Source: Prinia subflava (Eukaryota; Chordata; Aves; Passeriformes; Cisticolidae). Taken from it: DNA of 64,000 nt. A model generated the notes under the pieces. That model saw nothing but the letters and a program-made list of their open reading frames with translations, did no database searches and was not told the origin of the DNA. The translations under genes and the position numbers were made by a program. Shown piece by piece: positions 58,101-64,000 of this stretch. Every line of letters begins with the position of its first letter. Within the stretch, counting starts at the first letter, position 1. Location: positions 8,719,081 to 8,783,080 of the forward strand of contig NC_086258.1 in assembly GCF_021018805.1 (NCBI RefSeq), in the 5' to 3' direction.

Positions 58101-60485
58101 AAAAGCAGAACTCTGAAGTACCAGGAGAAAAACATGAGCCCAAAATTCTGGTGCCAACCTTCCTGTGTGACCCGTGACAGTGACCTTGGAAATGATTTAG
58201 GAAAAGGAAGGTTGTGACAGGTGAGACAAAGTGCAGGTCTTGAGAAGAACCAGGATTCAAAGTGACTCTTCCCTTGGGTGACAGATGGATCCATCCTCAC
58301 CGAGGCCAGCAGAGAGCAGCAGGGGCCACAGGAGCTGAGAGTTCAGCTTCCAACACGGCTCTGGCAAGCAGCAGGCTGGGACACCTCATTGCATGGTCAC
58401 CATTCAAACCACAGCGAGATTTGCAAAGCCAATACCAGCACGAATTTTAGCTCAGATTTTACAGAAGACCTTTTCTCACCTTCCTTGGGATTAATTTGCC
58501 AACATAGCTTGTCAGGGAAATATTCCTAATCTGTTACAACCTGAAAATTCTCTGTGTGTAGCTCTGTTCCCTGCAGGAGAAGGGGCTGGCCAAGCTTGGA
58601 TACTCACTCATAGTATTCTGATGCTTTCTGTAGTGTGTCCTTGACCTCCTGAGGCAGGTAGCCCGGGTCCTGGGCCGTGTTCCAGGATAAGTGCTTTCCC
58701 TTTGCATGGTAAACATTCCCTATATTATAGAGAGCTCTGGCTTCACCTACCTGTGGAGGAAGAACAGGCAACAGCAAGGAATTACAGCTCACATCCCAGC
58801 GTGGAGCTTCCCACTGCTGGGCAGAGATGGCCAGAACTACAAACCCCATTCTCCTTTCCCACCTTTCAGAACACCACAAGCTCCCATTTTCCTTCCTCAT
58901 CTTTCAGAACCACAAGCCCTCATATTCTCCTTTCCCATCTTTCAGAACCACAAGCCCTCATATTCTCCTTTCCCATCTTTCAGAACCACAAGCCCCCATA
59001 TTCTTCTTTCCCATCTTTCAGAACCACAAACCCCATTTTCCTTTCCCACCTTTCAGAACCACAAACCCCATTTTCCTTTCCCACCTTTCAGAACCACAAA
59101 CCCCATTTTCCTTTCCCACCTTTCAGAACCACAATCCCCCATTTTCCTTTCCCACCTTTCAGAACCACAAACCCCATTTTCCTTTCCCACCTTTCAGAAC
59201 CACAAACCCCATTTTCCTTTCCCACCTTTCAGAACACCACAATCCCCCATTTTCCTTTCCCATCTTTCAGAACCACAAGCTCCCATTTTCCTTTCCCATC
59301 TTTCAGAACACCACAAGCCCCATTCTCCTTTCCCACCTTTCAGAACACCACAAGCCCCATTCTCCTTTCCCACCTTTCAGAATCACAAGCCCCATTTTCC
59401 TTTCCCACCTTTCAGAACCACAATCCCCCATTTTCCCTTCCCATCTTTCAGAACCACAAGCTCCCATTTTCCTTTCCCACCTTTCAGAACACCACAAGCC
59501 CCCATTTTCCTTTCCCACCTTTCAGAACCACAAGCCCACTTTTTTTCCCCATCTTCCAGAACCACAAGCCCCCATTCTCCTCTCCCATCCTCACCCTCAC
59601 AGCAGCACCAGATGTGTGATGGCAGCCAGAGCTTCACCCTGCAGCTCCTTGCACAGCCCACCCTCACCAGATCACTTTTCCTGCCTTGCAGACAGGTTCT
59701 TTTTAAAGCCAGGAAATATTTCCTGTTGGAACCCCATTACCTTGTCTCCCTGTTCCCGAGAAATGTCCAAGTGTCTCTGGCAGCACACCACAGCTTCATC
59801 AAACTGCCCCAGTATTTTCAGGGTATTCCCAAGGTTGCCACTTGCCTTGGCTTCTCCAATTCGGTCCCCAATGGTTCTACAAGGTGAAGGTGTTGAAGAG
59901 CTCAGAGACTTTTACTCACCAGATTTAAGCTGCAGCTTCCCAGCACAGACATCTGAGCTTCCCTCAGTTCTGAAGGCAGCTCCTTGTTCCCTATTTGCTG
60001 TTTCAAAGTGCTCTGATGACTGCAGGTCATTACAGGGAGTACCTGGGGACAGAGGTGACACTGCCCTGCTCTTGCTCCTCACATCACACCCCTCTCTCCA
60101 CCTCCCTGCTCTGAAGGCAGCTGACCCATCCTTGGTGTGTCCCAAGCTTTCCAATCACCCTCAGGGCCAGTTTTGGATGTGCATTTCTGTGTCCAGACCC
60201 CACAGAAGCTGCCCTCACTCCAGGCTGTGTCTGATGAGGATGAAGCAGAGCTGACACACTCACCTGGCCAGGGTAAGGTCGTGCTTGTGGTACAGCAGGG
60301 CCTTGGAGTACTCCTTCAGGTAGAAATAGGCATTGCCCAGCTGGCTGTAGATGGCACTGAGAGTCTTCAGGTCCTCTGTCCCCACCTGCACTGCTGCTTC
60401 GAAGAAGGCTGCCCCAGCTTTGAAGTCCCCAGCCTTGCACAGGCGCTCTCCTTCCAGGGCCAGCTCCAGGCAAGATGCCTCCATC
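16467..60485 (-). CDS. GPSM1: GPSM1 / AGS3, G-protein signalling modulator 1 (13 coding exons, 5' partial)
   Basis: Exons in transcript order: 60485-60264, 59876-59741, 58750-58608, 57507-57384, 55751-55636, 55497-55342, 53409-53301, 50858-50732, 39227-39157, 36789-36610, 19219-19060, 16962-16754, 16652-16467. All junctions are GT/AG and every phase matches. Translation from the ATG at 60484 ([12 protein letters not shown]) gives 645 residues. The first base of this exon completes a codon begun upstream, so in the long form this Met is internal, as in human where about 23 residues precede it. TPR repeats occupy about residues 5-345, with repeated LGN..Y motifs. A linker follows, then four GoLoco/GPR motifs at about 469-489, 526-544, 574-592 and 607-626, each ending in R-(M/L/I)-D-(D/E)-Q-R. 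Known role: receptor-independent regulator that binds GDP-bound Gi/o alpha through GoLoco motifs; the TPRs bind partners such as Inscuteable and LKB1, affecting spindle orientation and trafficking. GPSM2 is excluded by the AGS3-type linker and synteny. Confidence 0.95.
24270..24760 (-). promoter_or_regulatory. GPSM1: Internal CpG island, candidate alternative GPSM1 promoter
   Basis: A dense run of CpGs stands alone in a CpG-poor intron, about 5 kb upstream (transcript sense) of the exon that encodes GoLoco 1. On the minus strand the island ends in a CTGCTGAG/GTCAGTGAG donor-like site near 24425, so a non-coding leader exon could splice straight to 19219. The only ATG I see close to that donor is followed at once by TGA. 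A perfect 19-bp tandem duplication sits at 24557-24575 and 24576-24594. A MEF2-consensus site (TTAAAAATAG) lies about 85 nt upstream of the island at 24844-24853. Promoter activity is inference. Confidence 0.6.
31862..32060. other. Candidate conserved non-coding element in GPSM1 intron
   Basis: A 200-bp patch of complex, AT-balanced sequence lies in a GC-rich intron. It contains CTTTTATGGC, CATAAAGAAGGCCTTATAAA and AATCGTTCAGTGTCTAAATA. Composition of this type is common in deeply conserved enhancers. There is no coding frame of note and no repeat. Conservation could not be tested here. Confidence 0.3.
33487..34214. repeat. 28-bp minisatellite (about 26 units)
   Basis: The unit is close to CTGCACCTCCCC + ACCCTGGATGTCCCCC on the + strand, with point variants (GTCCTGG, ACCCTGG, GGGTGTC) and two 27-bp units that have lost one C (near 33961 and 34186). 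Because 28 is not a multiple of three, all three frames stay open and create long artefactual reading frames on both strands. In the GPSM1 transcript the unit is G-rich. Confidence 0.97.
40820..40990 (-). mobile_element. CR1 LINE 3'-end fragment (minus orientation)
   Basis: The + strand reads TTGGAAAAGGCCTCAAAAAT, then CCCAACCAATTCCCACCC, CCTCCAGGGGTGGTGACACC, GGGCAGCCCCTTC and TGAAGAAAACC. This is the standard order of the reverse complement of an avian CR1 3' end. It lies in the sense orientation relative to GPSM1. Confidence 0.85.
44046..44099. repeat. 9-bp microsatellite (AGGAATAAC)n
   Basis: Three near-perfect copies of AGGAATAAC follow imperfect copies with extra A residues. Confidence 0.85.
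50118..50376 (+). mobile_element. CR1 LINE 3' end with tail
   Basis: This is the best CR1 copy in the window: AGCTACATCAGGGAAGGT, AGCTATTAGGAAAAAATTTT, CCCAGGGAGGTGGTGGAGTC, GGTTGGACTTGATGATCTTA and GAGGTCTCTTCCAACCTCAT, ending in three copies of the 8-bp CR1 tail (ATTCTGTG, ATTCTGTG, ATTCTATG). It is antisense to GPSM1, about 350 bp downstream of exon 50858-50732 in the transcript sense. Confidence 0.95.
55019..55332 (-). mobile_element. Solo LTR A, ERVK-like, beside a GPSM1 splice donor
   Basis: A 314-bp element, read on the minus strand, starts TGTTACC and ends CACAGCGACG. It is flanked by perfect 6-bp duplications CTCCCT (+ strand) at 55013-55018 and 55333-55338. Inside, in minus orientation, are a TATATAA-type box and an AATAAA (reverse at 55085-55090) close together, as in compact avian LTRs. 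No viral coding sequence is attached. A 6-bp target duplication fits ERVK / alpharetrovirus-like integration; the family name was not checked. Confidence 0.8.
55869..56187 (-). mobile_element. Solo LTR B, same family
   Basis: A 319-bp element homologous to LTR A along its length, starting TGTTACC and ending CACAGCAATA on the minus strand. Perfect 6-bp duplications CATCTC flank it at 55863-55868 and 56188-56193. The TATA box (TATAAAA, minus, 55966-55972) and AATAAA (minus, 55953-55958) are intact. Its duplication differs from that of LTR A, so the two are separate insertions. It ends about 115 bp upstream of the acceptor of exon 55751-55636. Confidence 0.82.
56194..56600. repeat. AT-rich repeat-like block, origin unknown
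   Basis: An AT-rich, low-CpG stretch directly next to LTR B, unlike the surrounding GC-rich intron. Its minus strand contains TGTAGTGGAGAG, which could be the start of another LTR, but I could not find a matching end or target duplication. It includes the hairpin at 56428-56469. Confidence 0.4.
56428..56469. repeat. Perfect hairpin, 19-bp arms and 4-nt loop
   Basis: Left arm 56428-56446 (TTTTCTAGCCAATTATCTA), loop GTGA at 56447-56450, right arm 56451-56469, an exact reverse complement. Confidence 0.95.
58832..59590. repeat. 35-bp minisatellite (about 21 units)
   Basis: The + strand unit is about CACAAACCCCATTTTCC + TTTCCCACCTTTCAGAAC, with variants that add 3 nt (AACACCAC) and a GCCCTCATATTC subtype at the left end. 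It fills most of the GPSM1 intron between exons 59876-59741 and 58750-58608. Long open frames across it are artefacts of the repeat. Confidence 0.97.
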
Positions 60486-60649
60486 CTGCCAAAAACAAGG
60501 GAATTGTTTCTAGAGGGGTTTGGCTGCAGTGCTCCTACTCTGCTCTGAAATCTGCACCTCTACATTTTCCCCTGGATTCAAAACACAGGAGCATTCAGAC
60601 TCCACCTTCAAGGGGAAGGGGTCCCTGCCCATGGCAGGGGTTTGGAATG

Positions 60650-60737
60650 AAATTCCAAAATTAATTTCATTTTGGAATGAAATGGTCTTTAAGGTCTTTT
60701 TCAAGCCAACCCATTCTAAGATTCTCTCATTTACAGA
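60650..60737 (+). mobile_element. Short CR1 LINE 3'-end fragment
   Basis: The segment AATGGTCTTTAAGGTCTTTT followed by TCAAGCCAACCCATTCTAAG and ATTCTC matches the last bases of CR1 copies. It is very short and diverged. Confidence 0.7.
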
Positions 60738-61670
60738 CCACATCTGCAAGCAGCCAAAGGCAGCCCCCAGGTTCCCAGCAGGAATCTGGACAAGAAGCTC
60801 AGGGCTCCTGGCTGCAAGACATGGAATCATCACAGCAGTAACACCTGCTTTCCTTCCAGGTGCTGCAGCAGCCACATACCCAGGTATTTATATCTGAACC
60901 ATTTTCCCTGGGGTAACAGACAGGGGAGAAGCCAAATTGTAACAGGTTTTTGCTGGATACCAGAGAAAACCCTGGCCTGTGCAGATTTTCTTGGCTGAGC
61001 AGCTCCCAGCTCTCGGTGTCTGCTTTTCATTAACTCTCCTGCTGTCACTTTTTCCACAGCACACTGGCCTCCAGGCCAGCTTTCCTCTGTGCATTTTCTG
61101 ACACCTCTGGCAGTGGCACAGCCCCATGCTGTCAGAGAGAGCACTGTGAGCAGTGACAGTGCCTCAAGAGAAGGAAAACATTTCCCTCTGAGTGCTCCCC
61201 TCTACATCACAGCTGTCCCTGTTAGACCATGCCCATCCCAAATTCTCCAAAGGGGCTCCCAAATTTCCACTGGGAATGTCCTGCCTGCTGCAAAGCCAGC
61301 CCCTTCCCAAGGGGGATGGACACAACATGTTCCTGCTCCTCTAGCCTGATGCTTCTCTTTGCTCTTTTAAAAATAAATCGAGCAGGAAAAGTCAAAACTA
61401 TCTGGGTCAAAGGTGGATATCTGCTGAGAAAAAACCAGAGCTCCCCTGTCCAGAGGCAGAACAGCAAGGGTCTGTCAGAAGGTGATAAATGCCCAGAGGT
61501 GGTTTCCAGTCTGTTCGCAGCACTTGGAGGAGGTTTGTGGTACCCAGCCCAAGAGCACGACTCGCCCAGATTCCTGCTGAGCCCTGGAAGATCTTCCCCA
61601 AAGGCACCCAGGAGCCCCAGCCCTGCAACCAGGGGCTCTGCAGGCTGAGGACAACCTGCCCTGCACACAC

Positions 61671-62440
61671 CAGGACACAGAGCACTGCTCCAGGGCACAG
61701 AGCACTGCTCCAGGGCACAGAGCACTGCCCCAGGACACAGAGCACTGCTCCTGCTGCTCCAGGGCACAGAGCACTGCTCCTGCTGCTCCAGGGCACAGAG
61801 CACTGCTCCTGCTGCTCCAGGGCACAGAGCACTGCTCCTGCTGCTCCAGGACACAGAGCACTGCTCCTGCTGCTCCAGGACACAGAGCACTGCTCCAGGG
61901 CACAGAGCACTGCTCCAGGACACAGAGCACTGCTCCAGGGCACAGAGCACTGCTCCTGCTGCTCCAGGACACAGAGCACTGCTCCAGGACACAGAGCACT
62001 GCTCCAGGACACAGAGCACTGCTCCAGGACACAGCTCCTACTGCTCCAGGACACAGAGCACTGCTCCAGGACACAGAGCACTGCTCCAGGACACAGAGCA
62101 CTGCTGCCCCAGGACACAGAGCACTGCTGCTCCAGGACACAGAGCACTGCTGCTCCAGGACACAGCTCCTGCTGCTCCAGGACACAGAGCACTGCTCCAG
62201 GACACAGAGCACTGCTCCAGGACACAGAGCACTGCTCCAGGACACAGAGCACTGCTCCAGGACACAGAGCTCTGCTCCAGGGCACAGAGCACTGCTCCAG
62301 GGCACAGAGCACTGCTCCTGCTGCTCCAGGACACAGAGCACTGCTCCAGGGCACAGAGCACTGCTCCTGCTGCTCCAGGACACAGAGCACTGCTCCAGGG
62401 CACAGAGCACTGCTCCAGGACACAGCTCCTGCTGCTCCAG
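61671..62440. repeat. 20/29-bp minisatellite in GPSM1 intron 1
   Basis: The basic unit is CAGGACACAGAGCACTGCTC (20 bp), with a GGGCACAG variant. A longer unit adds CTGCTGCTC (29 bp), and a few units carry only GCCC or GCTC insertions. A few units lack the GAGCACTG part (near 62030 and 62160). Total length is about 770 bp. Confidence 0.97.
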
Positions 62441-64000
62441 GCCTGTGCTCCCACATCTCCTGTCATCCCACACTGGCAACAAGGGGCACAGGGAGATGCA
62501 AGGAGCAAACACCAACCCTGACAGGTTTTCCCTACACACAGACAGAACGGTGCTTGCTCAGCTGCCAGGAAACAAAGGCAGCTCCTCCATGAGCAGTCCA
62601 TGCACAGCCTGAAATCCAAGCCCATTTCCCTGGCAATCTCCCTGCTCGGTTGGCTCCAAACACCCAACTCTTGGCATCCTGCAAAGCAGGACAACCACAA
62701 GGACTGGCCAAATAAAAGAAAAATAACGTAAGATCTGGTTTTAAACTCTCTCTCCAAACACACCTGTGACCTCTTCTGCCTCTCTGTTCATTTGTCCCTG
62801 AAGCCACCAGGTAACAAGAGGGAGGAGGGGGTTGTGAAGCAGCTCCTGTGAGCTCCCTCCTCAAACTCCCACACAAACACTTCATTCCAAAGCAAAGCCC
62901 ACATTTGAGTGGCTATTTTATTTATGCAACAAAACTGCTTCTGTTTGATAGCAGGAATAAAAACATTAAAAACATTTAACTTCTCTCTGCTGATCCTCTT
63001 GCTAGACCACACGAAAATTAATGAGTTTCTGCTTGGGGATCCCACCAAAATTTCATCAGTCCCAAGGTACATCCATGGTTTGCAGGTCCTGCATCATCAT
63101 CAGGTATTGACAAGTCTCTGCTGATACATCCCAAACAGCCAAAAGGAGCTTTGGGACTGAAAGAAGGCAACATCTTGTACTCAAATCAGCAGGATTAACT
63201 TCAGGCAGCTTAGTGGGGATGAATCCTGAGAGGCCCTGAAATGCAGGAATGAGTCACCACCACTGGAGTTAACGCTGGAGTCCAGTTAGAAGGTGGCAGA
63301 GACAAAAGCAAACTAACTTAAGCTCAAATTTCAACCCAAACTTTCCAATATCCAGGCTGTCTTTGAGAAACTGAGTCCACCAGCTGTAAACAGTCCAAAG
63401 AACTGGTGTGAAGACTGATTTCCCAAATTCATGGCATTGCTGTCCTGCTCACATGGAACTTCTGGGGTGATTTTAAGAGCTTGAAGTGAAGGTTCCCATT
63501 CCTGCAGCAAACAAAACTCGTGTATACACTGCAAGGGTGGGATCACATCTGCCATACCCAAGGTGAATCCTGTGCCCCAGAGCCCTCTTTGTGCCACACT
63601 CACCCTCTGTGGGTGCTGTCCTGGTGTCCCCATAGCAACTGGCCAGTGCCATGACCTTCCAGTGCACACAGCCCTTAATTAAAATCTGTTTGTCCTTGCA
63701 CAGGCTGCTCTGCAGAGTATCTGACTTATCTAATTAGTGTCACTGCTGGGCCTGGGACCTGAGCACACAGGGGGAAGGGACAGGAGGCTTTTCCCTGCAT
63801 CCTGCTCTGCCCAGCCTTCGCTGCCCTGGACATCAAACAAGGATTGCAGCCATCAACAAAAACACAATTCACTTGTAAAACCCCACCTGCCCTTCAGAGC
63901 TGCCTTTGGGAAGCCCCTGTGCACACAGTTCAGTCACTTCAGGCTCAAAAACACTCAGGAACACAATGCCAAGGGCAGAAGAATCAACTAAAGGTCAAGG

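Larger units (their letters stand above)
60486..64000 (-). other. GPSM1: GPSM1 intron 1, running out of the window
   Basis: Upstream of exon 60485-60264 I find no CpG island or frame resembling the N-terminal exon, so exon 1 and the main promoter lie beyond 64000. The intron holds a CR1 fragment (60650-60737) and a minisatellite (61671-62440). The stretch 62450-64000 shows no recognisable gene or repeat. Confidence 0.7.

Noticed and set aside
58691..60254. Open frames of 300-475 codons with repeated Phe-Pro and Glu-Pro-Gln motifs
   Set aside because: They cross the 35-bp minisatellite and run antisense through genuine GPSM1 exons, so they are a repeat artefact.
61222..62763. Open frames of 240-367 codons, including Cys/Ser/Trp-rich repeats that could suggest a secreted protein
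   Set aside because: They are produced by the 20/29-bp minisatellite in all frames on both strands, with no signal peptide or exon structure.
60486..64000. Search for the first coding exon of GPSM1
   Set aside because: No minus-strand frame ends with the needed two bases before a GT donor in a CpG-rich setting. Exon 1 is taken to lie outside the window.
1..64000. CRISPR arrays, prokaryotic operons, tRNA or rRNA genes
   Set aside because: None seen. The repeats present are vertebrate minisatellites, LTRs and CR1 fragments.

Overview
The window looks like vertebrate, almost certainly avian, nuclear DNA. Its genes are split into short exons with GT/AG borders. Several interspersed repeats match the 3' end of the avian CR1 LINE, including its short ATTCTGTG-type tail. 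The gene order SNAPC4 - CARD9 - DNLZ - GPSM1 is the order known at human 9q34.3, which in birds lies on a GC-rich microchromosome (chicken chromosome 17). All identifications are from recognising protein sequence and synteny; no search was run.

Layout, left to right. At 1-966 (+) are the last two coding exons of SNAPC4, the Myb-domain subunit of the snRNA-promoter complex. CARD9 follows at 4073-9715 (+), reconstructed here as 12 coding exons (543 codons). It is an adaptor with an N-terminal CARD and a long coiled coil. DNLZ lies at 10064-11603 (+) in three exons (190 codons). It is the mitochondrial DNL-type zinc-finger partner of mtHsp70, and its CpG-island promoter begins almost at the CARD9 polyadenylation signal. 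The remaining 48 kb is the 3' part of GPSM1 (AGS3) on the minus strand: 13 coding exons between 60485 and 16467 that join in frame to give 645 codons. TPR repeats come from the upstream exons and four GoLoco/GPR motifs from the last three. The first GPSM1 exon lies beyond position 64000. DNLZ and GPSM1 are convergent.

The GPSM1 introns hold most of the unusual material. There is a CpG-rich island in the 17 kb intron directly upstream of the GoLoco exons, well placed to be the promoter of a TPR-less short AGS3. Three long minisatellites occur (28-bp, 35-bp and 20/29-bp units). Two solo LTRs of one ERVK-like family lie in the sense orientation, each with a perfect 6-bp target duplication, and one of them starts only 10 nt inside a splice donor. 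A 19-bp-arm hairpin and several CR1 fragments complete the set.

Functionally these are unrelated housekeeping and signalling genes kept together by old synteny, not a pathway. No new multi-gene system was found. The best leads are the internal GPSM1 promoter, the tandem triplication in the DNLZ presequence, and the LTR touching a GPSM1 splice donor.
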